This document shows positions 55,367-64,000 of a stretch of DNA of 64,000 nucleotides, one piece after another. The stretch is from Pseudomonas lactis (GTDB lineage: Bacteria; Pseudomonadota; Gammaproteobacteria; Pseudomonadales; Pseudomonadaceae). Where the stretch lies: NCBI RefSeq assembly GCF_001439845.1, contig NZ_JYLO01000001.1, forward strand, positions 248,001 through 312,000, in the 5' to 3' direction. The notes under the pieces are model-generated. The model searched no databases and was not told where the DNA came from. It saw nothing but the letters and a program-made list of their open reading frames with translations. The position numbers and the translations under genes are program-made. The first letter of the stretch is position 1, and each line of letters starts with the position of its first letter.

Positions 55367-56875
55367 ATGTCCCAGGCAACCAAAATCATCATCGCCGACA
55401 CCCCCATGCGCTGGCAGGACGTCACCGCCGTCGCCCGCCACGGCGCGGTGCTCGAAATGTCGGGCCACGCCTGGGCGCGCATCGACAATGCCCAAGCCAT
55501 CGTGCAGCGCATCGTCACCAGCGGCGAGCGCGCCTATGGCGTGAACACCGGCCTGGGCGCGCTGTGCAACGTCTCGCTCAAGACCGAGCAACTGAGCCAA
55601 CTGTCGCGCAACACATTGCTGAGCCACGCCTGCGGCGTCGGCCCGGTGCTCAGCGATGAGCAGACCCGCGCGATCATTTGCGCGGCGATCATCAACTACA
55701 GCCACGGCAAGTCCGGCCTGCATCCGCAGGTGGTGCACGCACTGCTGGCGCTGCTCAACCACGGCATTACCCCGCAAGTGCCGTCCCAAGGCTCGGTGGG
55801 GTATCTGACCCACATGGCCCATATCGGTGTGGCCCTGCTGGGCGTTGGCAATGTGAGTTACCGCGGCCAGATCGTCACGGCGCAACACGCGTTGCAGGCT
55901 GAAGGCTTGCAGCCGGTGGTGCTCGGCGCCAAAGACGGCCTGTGCCTGGTCAATGGCACGCCGTGCATGACCGGCCTGAGCTGCCTGGCCCTGGCTGATG
56001 CGCATCACTTGCTGCAATGGGCCGACGTGATCGGTGCCATGAGCTTCGAAGCCCAGCGCGGCCAGATCGACGCCTTCGATGAAGCCATCATCGCCCTCAA
56101 GCCACACCCAGGCATGCAGCAAGTGGGTATCAACCTGCGTGCCCTGCTCGACGGCAGTGAGGTGATCGCCAGCAGCAAAGGTATTCGCACCCAGGACGCC
56201 TTGAGCATTCGCTCGATCCCGCAGATTCACGGCGCGGCCCGCGACCAGGTGGAACACGCCACGCGCCAGATCGAAACCGAACTCAACAGCGCCACCGACA
56301 ACCCGCTGGTGCTGGGCACGCCGGATAATTACCGTGTGGTGTCCCAGGCCAACCCCCACGGGCAGTCCGTTGCGATGGCGGCCGACATACTCGCCATCGC
56401 CATGGCCGAGATCGGCTCGGTGGCCGAGCGCCGACTGGACCGTCTGGTCAACCCGCATGTCAGCGGCCTGCCAGCCTTTCTGGTGAGCAACCCGGGCGTC
56501 AACTCCGGAATGATGATCGTGCAATACGTCGCCGCGTCCTTGTGCGGGCAGAACCGCCAGTTGGCGCAACCTGCCGTGCTCGACAACTTCGTCACCTCGG
56601 GCCTGCAGGAAGACCACTTGAGCATGGGCACCAACGCTGCGCTCAAGCTGCACCAGGTGCTGGCCAACGTCACCCAGATTCTTGCCATCGAGTACCTGCT
56701 GGCGGCCCAGGCTTTCGAGTTTCTCAAGGGCCAGCGCTTCGGCGCCGGTACCGACCGCGCCTGGCGGCTGCTGCGCGAAGAGGTCCCTGCCTATGAACAG
56801 GACCGTTGGCTGGCGCCGGATATTGCCGCCGCTGCCCAGCTGCTTAAAAACACTGCATTACCGAATTTGCACTGA
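55367..56875 (+). CDS. hutH1: HutH1, ammonia-lyase paralogue lacking the MIO triad
   Basis: This encodes 502 residues, full length for the HAL/PAL family. It keeps YGVNTGLGALCNV, the Asn of CLVNGTPCMTG, the ELNSATDNPLV motif, Arg282 and the QEDH motif. The MIO site is different: where active enzymes read [15 protein letters not shown], residues 142-152 read GSVGYLTHMAH, so the cyclising Ala-Ser-Gly is gone. The usual DPYSLR reads DALSIR (277-282), losing the catalytic Tyr. No frame disruption is seen. GAAGAAGG precedes the ATG. It lies between hutV and the canonical hutH2. It is unlikely to be a normal histidase; an altered lyase, a binding protein or a partner of HutH2 are possible. Confidence 0.9.
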   Translation: MSQATKIIIADTPMRWQDVTAVARHGAVLEMSGHAWARIDNAQAIVQRIVTSGERAYGVNTGLGALCNVSLKTEQLSQLSRNTLLSHACGVGPVLSDEQTRAIICAAIINYSHGKSGLHPQVVHALLALLNHGITPQVPSQGSVGYLTHMAHIGVALLGVGNVSYRGQIVTAQHALQAEGLQPVVLGAKDGLCLVNGTPCMTGLSCLALADAHHLLQWADVIGAMSFEAQRGQIDAFDEAIIALKPHPGMQQVGINLRALLDGSEVIASSKGIRTQDALSIRSIPQIHGAARDQVEHATRQIETELNSATDNPLVLGTPDNYRVVSQANPHGQSVAMAADILAIAMAEIGSVAERRLDRLVNPHVSGLPAFLVSNPGVNSGMMIVQYVAASLCGQNRQLAQPAVLDNFVTSGLQEDHLSMGTNAALKLHQVLANVTQILAIEYLLAAQAFEFLKGQRFGAGTDRAWRLLREEVPAYEQDRWLAPDIAAAAQLLKNTALPNLH

Positions 56876-56907
56876 ACACCTAAGAACAATTCACAAGGAG
56901 TATGAAT

Positions 56908-58440
56908 GTGACTGCGCTAAACCTGATTCCAGGCCAACTGAGCCTCGCCCAACTGCGTGCCATCTACCAGCAGCCAGTAACCCTCAGCCTGGATGACAGT
57001 GCCTCGGCCCAGATCGAAGCCAGCGTTGCCTGCGTGGAGCAGATTCTCGCCGAGAACCGCACCGCCTATGGCATCAACACCGGTTTTGGCTTGTTGGCCT
57101 CGACCCGCATCGCCAGCGAAGACCTGGAAAACCTCCAGCGTTCCCTGGTGCTGTCCCACGCCGCCGGCGTCGGTGAGCCGATCAGCGATGCGCTGGTGCG
57201 ACTGGTCATGGTGCTCAAGGTCAACAGCCTGAGCCGTGGCTTCTCCGGGATTCGTCGCCAGGTGATCGACGCGCTGATCGCGCTGATTAATGCCGAGGTG
57301 TACCCGCACATTCCGCTCAAGGGTTCGGTCGGCGCCTCCGGTGACCTGGCGCCGCTGGCGCACATGTCCCTGGTACTGCTTGGCGAAGGCAAGGCGCGTT
57401 ACAAGGGCGAATGGCTGGAAGCCACCGAGGCACTGAAAATCGCCGGCCTCACGCCGCTGACCCTGGCCGCCAAAGAAGGCCTGGCCCTGCTCAACGGCAC
57501 CCAGGTGTCCACGGCCTACGCCCTGCGTGGCCTGTTCGAAGGCGAAGACCTGTTCGCCGGTGCCCTCGCGTGCGGCGGCCTCACCGTGGAAGCGGTACTG
57601 GGTTCGCGCTCGCCGTTCGATGCGCGTATTCATGCGGCACGTGGCCAACGTGGCCAGATCGACTCGGCAGCGGCCTATCGCGACCTGCTCGGTGAGAGCA
57701 GCCAGGTGTCCCAATCGCACCAGAACTGCGACAAGGTACAAGACCCGTACTCCCTGCGTTGCCAGCCACAGGTCATGGGCGCCTGCCTGACCCAATTGCG
57801 CCAGGCCGCCGAGGTGCTGGTGGTAGAAGCCAACGCAGTGTCGGATAACCCGCTGGTCTTTGCCGCCGAGGGTGACGTGATTTCCGGTGGCAACTTCCAC
57901 GCCGAGCCGGTGGCCATGGCGGCCGACAACATGGCGCTGGCCATTGCCGAAATCGGCTCCCTGAGCGAGCGCCGTATCTCGTTGATGATGGACAAGCACA
58001 TGTCGCAACTGCCGCCGTTTCTGGTGGGCAATGGCGGGGTGAACTCCGGTTTCATGATCGCCCAGGTGACCGCAGCCGCGCTCGCCAGCGAGAACAAGGC
58101 ACTGGCCCATCCCCACAGCGTCGACAGCTTGCCGACCTCGGCCAACCAGGAAGACCACGTTTCCATGGCCCCGGCTGCGGGCAAGCGTCTGTGGGAAATG
58201 GCCGAGAACACCCGGGGCATCCTCGCGGTAGAATGGCTCGCTGCGTGCCAGGGCCTGGACCTGCGCGACGGCCTGAAGACCTCGCCCAAGCTGGAAAAAG
58301 CCCGTGGCATCCTGCGTGGCAAAGTGGCGTTCTATGACAAGGACCGTTTCTTCGCCCCCGACATCAACGCCGCCAGCGAACTGCTCGCCAGCCGCTGCCT
58401 GAATGAGCTGGTGCCGGCCAGGTTGCTGCCAAGCCTCTGA
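56908..58440 (+). CDS. hutH2: Histidine ammonia-lyase (canonical)
   Basis: This encodes 510 residues, the length of the well-studied P. putida enzyme. It deaminates histidine to urocanate with the MIO cofactor, formed from Ala143-Ser144-Gly145 in [15 protein letters not shown]. The catalytic Tyr and substrate Arg are in [11 protein letters not shown], and [12 protein letters not shown] and NQEDHVSM are intact. The start is a GTG at 56908: AAGGAG at 56895-56900 lies seven bases before it but only one base before the upstream ATG at 56902. It follows hutH1 by 32 bases. Confidence 0.97.
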   Translation: MTALNLIPGQLSLAQLRAIYQQPVTLSLDDSASAQIEASVACVEQILAENRTAYGINTGFGLLASTRIASEDLENLQRSLVLSHAAGVGEPISDALVRLVMVLKVNSLSRGFSGIRRQVIDALIALINAEVYPHIPLKGSVGASGDLAPLAHMSLVLLGEGKARYKGEWLEATEALKIAGLTPLTLAAKEGLALLNGTQVSTAYALRGLFEGEDLFAGALACGGLTVEAVLGSRSPFDARIHAARGQRGQIDSAAAYRDLLGESSQVSQSHQNCDKVQDPYSLRCQPQVMGACLTQLRQAAEVLVVEANAVSDNPLVFAAEGDVISGGNFHAEPVAMAADNMALAIAEIGSLSERRISLMMDKHMSQLPPFLVGNGGVNSGFMIAQVTAAALASENKALAHPHSVDSLPTSANQEDHVSMAPAAGKRLWEMAENTRGILAVEWLAACQGLDLRDGLKTSPKLEKARGILRGKVAFYDKDRFFAPDINAASELLASRCLNELVPARLLPSL

Positions 58441-58460
58441 CCGCGACTCGGTCTGTGCCT

Positions 58461-58573
58461 GATCATTCCCACGCTCCGCGTGGGAATGCATCCTGTGACG
58501 CTCTGCGTCACCGCTCTTAAAGCGGACGCGGAGCGTCCAGGTCGGAGTTCCCACGCCGAGCGTGGGAACGATC
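58461..58573. repeat. Inverted-repeat element, GATCGTTCCCACGCTC family, between hutH2 and hutTh
   Basis: GATCATTCCCACGCTCCGCG on the left pairs with the inverse ending GAGCGTGGGAACGATC on the right; inner GTGACGCTCTGCGTCAC is also self-complementary. It is the fourth copy of this family and the second in the hut operon. Confidence 0.88.
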
Positions 58574-58604
58574 TTCTCCTCATAAGAATAATTAGGGACG
58601 AGAA

Positions 58605-60014
58605 ATGCACCAGCCAGAAAAAGGTTTGAAACGCGGGCTCAACGCCCGACATATTCGCTTCATGGCCCTGGGTTCCGCGATCGGCACCGGGTTGTTCTAT
58701 GGCTCTGCCTCCGCCATCCAGATGGCCGGCCCGGCTGTGCTGCTGGCCTACCTGATCGGCGGCGCTGCGGTCTTCATGGTGATGCGCGCCCTCGGCGAGA
58801 TGGCTGTGCACAACCCGGTGTCCGGCTCCTTCGGTCAGTACGCCAGCACCTACCTGGGGCCGATGGCCGGGTTTATCCTCGGTTGGACCTACGCCTTTGA
58901 AATGATCATCGTCTGCCTCGCCGACGTCACCGCGTTCGGCATCTACATGGGCTTCTGGTTTCCCGAAGTGGCCCGTTGGGTCTGGGTGCTTGGCATCGTG
59001 TTTTTGATCGGCGGCCTGAACCTGTGCAACGTCAAAGTCTTTGGCGAGATGGAGTTCTGGCTGTCGCTGCTCAAGGTCGGCGCCATCGTGGCGATGATCC
59101 TCGGCGGTTTTGGCATCATGCTGTTCGGCATTCACTCGGCAGGCGAAACCCAGGCCAGCGGTCTGAGCAACCTGTGGGCTCACGGCGGCTTCATGCCTAA
59201 CGGCATCGGCGGGTTAATTGCCTCGTTTGCGGTGGTGATGTTCGCCTTTGGCGGCATCGAAATCATCGGCATCACCGCCGGTGAAGCCAAGGACCCGCAA
59301 CGCGTGATCCCCAAGGCGATCAACGCGGTGCCGCTGCGTATATTGCTGTTCTACGTGCTGACCCTGTTCGTGTTGATGGCGATCTACCCGTGGCCGCAGA
59401 TCGGCAGCCAGGGCAGCCCGTTCGTGCAGATCTTCAGCAACCTGGGGATTGGCTCGGCGGCGACTATCCTTAACATCGTGGTGATCTCGGCGGCGGTGTC
59501 GGCGATCAACAGCGACATCTTCGGCGCCGGCCGCATGATGTACGGCCTGGCTCAACAAGGGCAGGCGCCCAAGGGCTTCGCGCAATTGTCCAAACAAGGC
59601 GTGCCGTGGATGACCGTTGTAGTCATGGGCGCGGCCTTGCTCGGCGGCGTGGTGCTCAACTACCTGATCCCGGAAAACGTATTCCTGCTGATCGCCTCGA
59701 TTGCCACCTTCGCCACCGTGTGGGTCTGGCTGATGATCCTGTTTACCCAGGTCGCCATGCGCCGCTCCATGACCAAGGCGCAGGTCGCCGAACTGAAATT
59801 CCCGGTGCCGTTCTGGCCCTATGCGCCGGCAGCGGCCATTGTGTTCATGCTGTTTGTGTTTGGTGTACTCGGTTACTTCCCGGACACCCAGGCGGCGTTG
59901 ATGGTGGGCGCCGTGTGGATCGTGCTGCTGATCATCGCCTACTGGCTGTGGGTCAAGCCTGCCGCCGGGCAAACGGCCAAGGTCGATTACGACCCGGTTT
60001 TGTCTCATCGATAA
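58605..60014 (+). CDS. hutTh: Amino acid permease, probable histidine transporter HutTh
   Basis: This encodes 469 residues with 12 membrane segments of the AAT/APC family ([58 protein letters not shown]). In P. fluorescens the permease at this place in the hut operon is the main histidine importer. It is followed by hutI after 15 bases. Confidence 0.92.
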   Translation: MHQPEKGLKRGLNARHIRFMALGSAIGTGLFYGSASAIQMAGPAVLLAYLIGGAAVFMVMRALGEMAVHNPVSGSFGQYASTYLGPMAGFILGWTYAFEMIIVCLADVTAFGIYMGFWFPEVARWVWVLGIVFLIGGLNLCNVKVFGEMEFWLSLLKVGAIVAMILGGFGIMLFGIHSAGETQASGLSNLWAHGGFMPNGIGGLIASFAVVMFAFGGIEIIGITAGEAKDPQRVIPKAINAVPLRILLFYVLTLFVLMAIYPWPQIGSQGSPFVQIFSNLGIGSAATILNIVVISAAVSAINSDIFGAGRMMYGLAQQGQAPKGFAQLSKQGVPWMTVVVMGAALLGGVVLNYLIPENVFLLIASIATFATVWVWLMILFTQVAMRRSMTKAQVAELKFPVPFWPYAPAAAIVFMLFVFGVLGYFPDTQAALMVGAVWIVLLIIAYWLWVKPAAGQTAKVDYDPVLSHR

Positions 60015-60029
60015 CTTAGGGAGGCGTTG

Positions 60030-61235
60030 ATGAAAACGCTTTGGCAACACTGCCACGTCGCAACCATGGCCAACGGTAAATACTCGATCATCGAGGATGC
60101 CGCCATGGTGACTGCCGGCTCGCTCATCGAGTGGGTCGGCCCCCGCAGCCAGGCGCCGACGGCGGATTACACCCAGGTGCATGACCTGCAAGGCGCGTGG
60201 GTCACCCCCGGGCTGATCGATTGCCACACCCATACGGTGTTTGGTGGCAACCGCAGCGGCGAATTCGAGCAGCGCCTTGAAGGCGTCAGCTACGCCGAGA
60301 TCGCGGCCAAGGGCGGCGGCATTGCCAGCACCGTGCGCGCAACCCGTGCGGCGAGCGAAGATGAGCTGTTCTTGAGTGCCGAAAAGCGCCTGCGTAGTTT
60401 GCTGCGTGACGGCGTGACCACGGTGGAGATCAAGTCCGGCTACGGCCTGGACCTGGCCAACGAACGCAAGATGTTGCGCGTGGCCCGGCGCCTGGGTGAA
60501 GCGCTGCCGGTCAGCGTGCGCGCCACGTGCCTGGCCGCCCACGCGTTGCCGCCGGAGTACAAAGACCGTGCCGACGACTACATTGAGCACATCTGCAAGG
60601 AGATGCTGCCGGCGCTGGCAGCAGAAGGGCTGGTGGATGCGGTGGATGCCTTCTGTGAATACTTGGCCTTTTCCCCCGAACAGGTCGAGCGCGTATTCAA
60701 GGTTGCCCAACAGCTTGGCTTGCCCGTGAAGCTGCACGCCGAGCAGCTCTCATCGCTGCACGGCTCCAGCCTGGCGGCGCGTTACCACGCGTTGTCGGCC
60801 GATCACCTGGAATTCATGACCGAAGAAGACGCCATCGCCATGGCCGCTGCCGGCACCGTCGCCGTGTTGCTGCCGGGCGCTTTTTACTTCCTGCGTGAAA
60901 CCCAGTTGCCGCCCATGGACGCCCTGCGCAAGCACGGCGTGAAGATCGCCATCGCCAGCGACCTTAACCCCGGCACCTCGCCGGCGCTGTCGGTGCGGCT
61001 GATGCTGAACATGGCCTGCACCCTGTTTCGCATGACCCCGGAAGAAGCCCTGGCCGGCGCCACGCAACACGCGGCCACCGCTTTGGGCCTGGGCGATACC
61101 CATGGTTCGCTGGAAGTGGGCAAGGTCGCGGACTTTGTCGCCTGGCAGATCGACCGCCCCGCCGACCTGGCCTACTGGCTGGGTGGCGAACTGGATAAAC
61201 GCGTCGTGCGCCACGGCGTCGACGTCACTGTTTGA
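60030..61235 (+). CDS. hutI: Imidazolonepropionase
   Basis: This encodes 401 residues of the amidohydrolase superfamily. It hydrolyses 4-imidazolone-5-propionate to formiminoglutamate. The metal ligands are in [29 protein letters not shown] and [17 protein letters not shown] at 60018-60023 supports the ATG at 60030 over the overlapping TTG at 60027. hutG follows after 12 bases. Confidence 0.97.
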   Translation: MKTLWQHCHVATMANGKYSIIEDAAMVTAGSLIEWVGPRSQAPTADYTQVHDLQGAWVTPGLIDCHTHTVFGGNRSGEFEQRLEGVSYAEIAAKGGGIASTVRATRAASEDELFLSAEKRLRSLLRDGVTTVEIKSGYGLDLANERKMLRVARRLGEALPVSVRATCLAAHALPPEYKDRADDYIEHICKEMLPALAAEGLVDAVDAFCEYLAFSPEQVERVFKVAQQLGLPVKLHAEQLSSLHGSSLAARYHALSADHLEFMTEEDAIAMAAAGTVAVLLPGAFYFLRETQLPPMDALRKHGVKIAIASDLNPGTSPALSVRLMLNMACTLFRMTPEEALAGATQHAATALGLGDTHGSLEVGKVADFVAWQIDRPADLAYWLGGELDKRVVRHGVDVTV

Positions 61236-61247
61236 GAGGATGCTGTT

Positions 61248-62048
61248 GTGGATAAGGTTCTGACATTCAAACAAGGCCGCGTACCGCTGCTGATCAGCAT
61301 GCCCCACGCCGGCCTGCGCCTCACCCCTGCGGTCCAGGACGGGTTGATCCCCGAGGCGCAAAGCCTGCCGGACACCGACTGGCATATCCCCCTGTTGTAT
61401 GACTTTGCCCAAGAGCTGGGCGCCAGCACCCTGGCAGCGGAGTACTCGCGGTTTGTCATCGACCTGAACCGGCCTTCCGACAACACGCCGCTATATGCCG
61501 GCGCTACTACCGGCCTGTACCCAGAGACGCTGTTCGACGGCATGCCGTTGTTCCGTGCAGGGCAAACGCCCTCCGACGAAGAGCGGGCCAGCTACCTGCA
61601 AAAAATCTGGGGGCCGTACCATCGCCAACTGCAAGAAGAACTGGCGCGCCTCAAGGCCGAATTCGGTTATGCGTTACTGTTCGACGCGCACTCGATCCGC
61701 TCGTTGATCCCGCACCTGTTTGACGGCAAATTGCCGGACCTCAATTTGGGTACTTTCAACGGCGCTGCGTGCGACCCGCAGCTGGCCAGCCAGCTGGAAG
61801 CCATCTGCGCTCAGCATCCGCAATACACCCATGTGTTGAATGGGCGCTTCAAGGGCGGCCATATCACCCGTCACTACGGCAACCCGGCGCAGGATATCCA
61901 TGCGGTGCAGCTGGAGTTGTGTCAGAGCACCTATATGGAGGAGTTCGAACCGTTCCGTTATCGCCCTGATCTGGCCGAGCCGACGCAGGTGGTGTTGAGG
62001 CAGTTGCTGGAAGGACTGTTGACTTGGGGGCAGAAGCACTACCGGTAA
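61248..62048 (+). CDS. hutG: N-formylglutamate deformylase
   Basis: This encodes 266 residues. It hydrolyses N-formylglutamate, made by HutF, to glutamate and formate. The family motifs are LLISMPHAGLRLTP, YSRFVIDLNRPSD, LLFDAHSIRS and GGHITRHYG. The start is a GTG at 61248 with GAGAGGA upstream. It is the last gene of the rightward hut operon. Confidence 0.96.
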   Translation: MDKVLTFKQGRVPLLISMPHAGLRLTPAVQDGLIPEAQSLPDTDWHIPLLYDFAQELGASTLAAEYSRFVIDLNRPSDNTPLYAGATTGLYPETLFDGMPLFRAGQTPSDEERASYLQKIWGPYHRQLQEELARLKAEFGYALLFDAHSIRSLIPHLFDGKLPDLNLGTFNGAACDPQLASQLEAICAQHPQYTHVLNGRFKGGHITRHYGNPAQDIHAVQLELCQSTYMEEFEPFRYRPDLAEPTQVVLRQLLEGLLTWGQKHYR

Positions 62049-62070
62049 TTGTTGCTGCTGCTGCAATAGC

Positions 62071-62096
62071 TTTCGCGAGCAAGCCCGCTCCCACAC
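62071..62096. repeat. Single REP-like sequence
   Basis: TTTCGCGAGCAAGCCCGCTC followed by CCACAC looks like one unpaired half whose left part matches the GTAGGAGCGAGC family and whose right part matches the TGTGGGAGC family, as if recombined. Confidence 0.6.
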
Positions 62097-62130
62097 TTGA
62101 CCGCGCGCTATCATGAGAATGCGCTCCAAA

Positions 62131-62219
62131 TGTGGGAGCTGGCTTGCCTGCGATAACGGTGGTTCAGCAACACTTTTATCAACTGACACACCGCCATCGC
62201 AGGCAAGCCAGCTCCCACA
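62131..62219. repeat. REP doublet (REPIN), TGTGGGAGC family
   Basis: Inverted TGTGGGAGCTGGCTTGCC and GGCAAGCCAGCTCCCACA lie downstream of hutG. Confidence 0.9.
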
Positions 62220-62535
62220 CTGTCGCCAAGACTGAAGCTTCTACCCGCGATGACTCATCCCAGGCTCGCCTGCGCCAAACCTACAACCCCATGTGCTATC
62301 GCTCCGAAGCGCCTGATCCAGCAGAAGGCTGGCCCACGGTTGTTTGCGGGCTCGCGGCCAAGGCCAGAGGTGGATCGGCTGTATGACTATCTGCTCGGTT
62401 ATCTGAGGCGCGAACTGCTGACACAGGTCTAAGTGCTCAAGGACATGCTCATTGCACAATTCGGGTTTATGATGCCAGACGGCAAAATAATAGACGTCCC
62501 CCCAGGGATGAACCCGACACCCTACGGAGCACGCA
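62220..62535. other. Intergenic region upstream of pip
   Basis: This 316-base stretch has a rightward open frame of 60 codons (62250-62432; ending DYLLGYLRRELLTQV) with a protein-like C-terminal half but no ribosome binding site and no family I recognise. It may be the remnant of a decayed gene. The pip promoter should be here; I could not place it. CGGAG precedes the pip ATG. Confidence 0.4.
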
Positions 62536-63507
62536 ATGCAGACTTGGTACCCGCAGATCAAACCCTACGCCCGGCACGATCTGGCTGTCGATGACACCCA
62601 CACCCTGTATGTCGATGAAAGTGGCTCCCCCGAAGGATTGCCTGTCGTGTTCATCCATGGCGGCCCCGGTTCCGGTTGCGACGCCCAGAGCCGCTGCTAT
62701 TTCGACCCGAACCTCTACCATATTGTCACCTTCGACCAGCGTGGCTGTGGCCGCTCCACGCCAAGGGCGAGCCTGGAGAACAACACCACTTGGGACCTGG
62801 TCGCCGACCTTGAACGCATCCGCGAGCACCTGGGCATCGACAAGTGGGTGCTGTTCGGCGGCTCCTGGGGCTCGACCCTGGCCCTGGCCTACGCGCAAAC
62901 CCATCCCGAGCGTGTGCTCGGCCTGATCGTGCGCGGCATCTTCCTCGCCCGGCCCCAGGATATTCGCTGGTTCTACCAGGAGGGCGCGAGCCGTCTGTTC
63001 CCGGATTACTGGCAGGACTACGTGGCCCCGATCCCGGTGGAGGAGCGCCACGATATGATTGCCGCTTACCACAAGCGGCTGACCGGCAATGACCAGATCG
63101 CCCAGATGCACGCGGCCAAAGCCTGGTCGGGCTGGGAAGGCCGCATGCTGGGCCTGTGCCCGAGCCCACAACATGTGGAGCGGTTTTCCGAGCCGCAGCG
63201 CGCCCTGTCCATCGCACGTATCGAGTGCCATTACTTCACCAACAACTCCTTCCTGGAACCCAACCAGCTGATTCGCGATATGCACAAGATCGCCCATCTG
63301 CCTGGCGTCATCATCCATGGCCGCTACGATATGATCTGCACGCTGGATAACGCCTGGGAGTTGCACCAGGCCTGGCCCAACAGCGAGTTGCAGGTGATCC
63401 GCGAGGCGGGGCATGCGGCATCCGAGCCGGGTATCACTGACGCGCTGGTACGCGCGACCGGCGAAATGGCTCGGCGCTTGCTCGACCTGCCGCCTGAAGA
63501 AGCATGA
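62536..63507 (+). CDS. pip: Proline iminopeptidase
   Basis: This encodes 323 residues of the alpha/beta hydrolase fold, peptidase family S33. It removes N-terminal proline from peptides in the cytoplasm. The oxyanion motif is [11 protein letters not shown], the nucleophile Ser in [14 protein letters not shown], the Asp in HGRYDMIC and the His in [11 protein letters not shown]. Its stop overlaps the dtd start by four bases. Confidence 0.97.
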   Translation: MQTWYPQIKPYARHDLAVDDTHTLYVDESGSPEGLPVVFIHGGPGSGCDAQSRCYFDPNLYHIVTFDQRGCGRSTPRASLENNTTWDLVADLERIREHLGIDKWVLFGGSWGSTLALAYAQTHPERVLGLIVRGIFLARPQDIRWFYQEGASRLFPDYWQDYVAPIPVEERHDMIAAYHKRLTGNDQIAQMHAAKAWSGWEGRMLGLCPSPQHVERFSEPQRALSIARIECHYFTNNSFLEPNQLIRDMHKIAHLPGVIIHGRYDMICTLDNAWELHQAWPNSELQVIREAGHAASEPGITDALVRATGEMARRLLDLPPEEA

Positions 63508-63941
63508 AGGGCCTGTTGCAGCGGGTGCGTGGCGCCCGGGTCGAGGTTGCGGGTGAGGTGGTAGGCTCAATCGACCAGGGTTTGCTGGTGCTGGTCGCCG
63601 TCGAGCCTTCAGATACGCCCGAAAGCGCCGACAAACTGCTGCACAAGCTGCTTAACTATCGGGTGTTCAGTGACGAGGAGGGCAAGATGAACCTCTCCCT
63701 CAAGGACATCGGCGGCGGTTTGCTGCTGGTGTCGCAGTTCACCTTGGCGGCGGATACCAAGAGCGGGCTGCGGCCCAGCTTCTCCACGGCGGCTCCACCG
63801 GCCCTGGGAGCGGCGCTTTTTGATCACTTGTTGTTACAAGCGCAACAATTGCATGGCAAGGTGGCGTCAGGGCGTTTTGGCGCTGATATGCAGGTGCACC
63901 TGGTCAATGATGGCCCTGTGACCTTCCTCTTACAGACATGA
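63504..63941 (+). CDS. dtd: D-aminoacyl-tRNA deacylase
   Basis: This encodes 145 residues. It hydrolyses D-amino acids wrongly attached to tRNA. The active-site motifs are [16 protein letters not shown] and the Gly-cis-Pro motif in [11 protein letters not shown]. It is translationally coupled to pip, a pairing common in Pseudomonas. No terminator is visible in the last 59 bases of the window. Confidence 0.97.
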   Translation: MKGLLQRVRGARVEVAGEVVGSIDQGLLVLVAVEPSDTPESADKLLHKLLNYRVFSDEEGKMNLSLKDIGGGLLLVSQFTLAADTKSGLRPSFSTAAPPALGAALFDHLLLQAQQLHGKVASGRFGADMQVHLVNDGPVTFLLQT

Positions 63942-64000
63942 ATGTATGAAAAGCGACGTTAATGCCTAAAAACGCAGGGTTTCGCTACAAATACTTCACT

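Noticed and set aside
55367-56875. The changed MIO region of HutH1 as a sequencing error or frameshift
   Set aside because: The frame is unbroken, flanking motifs align on both sides, and a second catalytic residue (Tyr) is also replaced, which a single error cannot explain.
2645-62219. Could the repeated TGTGGGAGC elements be a CRISPR array?
   Set aside because: Copies are dispersed singly over the window as inverted doublets, with no regular spacers and no cas genes.
62250-62432. Small 60-codon open frame upstream of pip as a gene
   Set aside because: No ribosome binding site and no recognised family; kept only as a possible remnant in the intergenic description.

Overview
The window looks like a chromosomal stretch from a Pseudomonas of the P. 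fluorescens group. The reasons are the high-GC coding style, near-identity in feel of the housekeeping proteins to that group, a hut locus with the gene order hutF / hutC-hutD-hutU-hutTu-hutXWV-hutH1-hutH2-hutTh-hutI-hutG known from P. fluorescens, and many intergenic REP/REPIN-type repeats. Almost all of it is ordinary core genome. Species assignment is by recognition, not by a database search.

Layout. 1-6.7 kb: the 5' part of an amino-acid ABC transporter ATPase gene, a GABA-type permease with a sigma-54 promoter, a BASS-type transporter, an ArnT-like membrane glycosyltransferase and a lipoprotein. 6.8-12.7 kb: an accessory-looking cluster with a LysR regulator facing away from an EamA exporter, a cupin protein, a CoA-transferase and an FAD/NAD(P)-binding protein, ending at tRNA-Phe. 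12.9-16.5 kb: asmA-mutY-yggX, translationally coupled. 16.9-18.5 kb: an OFA-family MFS carrier. 18.8-22.7 kb: hisB-hisH-DUF2164-hisA-hisF plus a periplasmic binding protein. 22.8-29.3 kb: gpmI, envC, ctpA and a yibQ-like deacetylase on one strand, and yibN-grxC-secB on the other, an arrangement also recognisable in enterobacteria. 29.5-36 kb: trmL, ntrC-ntrB, a secreted chorismate mutase and glnA, the nitrogen-control block. 36.2-46 kb: thiI, typA, a YkgJ protein, glgP, fbp, a Phd/RelE toxin-antitoxin pair and two lipoproteins. 46-62 kb: the complete histidine utilisation locus. 62.5-64 kb: pip-dtd.

How the genes work together. The hut genes take up histidine (HutTh, HutXWV) and urocanate (HutTu), convert histidine to urocanate (HutH2), imidazolone propionate (HutU), formiminoglutamate (HutI), then formylglutamate and glutamate (HutF, HutG). 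HutC represses and HutD moderates. GlnA and NtrBC handle the nitrogen that is released. I find GG-N10-GC sigma-54 promoters in front of gabP, ntrBC, glnA and hutU, an NtrC palindrome upstream of ntrBC, and HutC-type palindromes at hutF/hutC and on top of the hutU start site.

The most unusual item is HutH1 (55367-56875). It is a full-length ammonia-lyase paralogue in the hut operon that lacks the Ala-Ser-Gly triad which forms the MIO cofactor, and also lacks the catalytic tyrosine, while HutH2 beside it keeps both. Other points worth attention are the LysR/EamA/cupin/CoA-transferase/FAD-protein cluster of unknown substrate, a secreted chorismate mutase wedged between glnA and ntrBC, three distinct intergenic repeat families placed repeatedly inside operons, and a perfect 21-nt palindrome upstream of the hutU promoter. 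I saw no CRISPR array, prophage, insertion sequence or rRNA.
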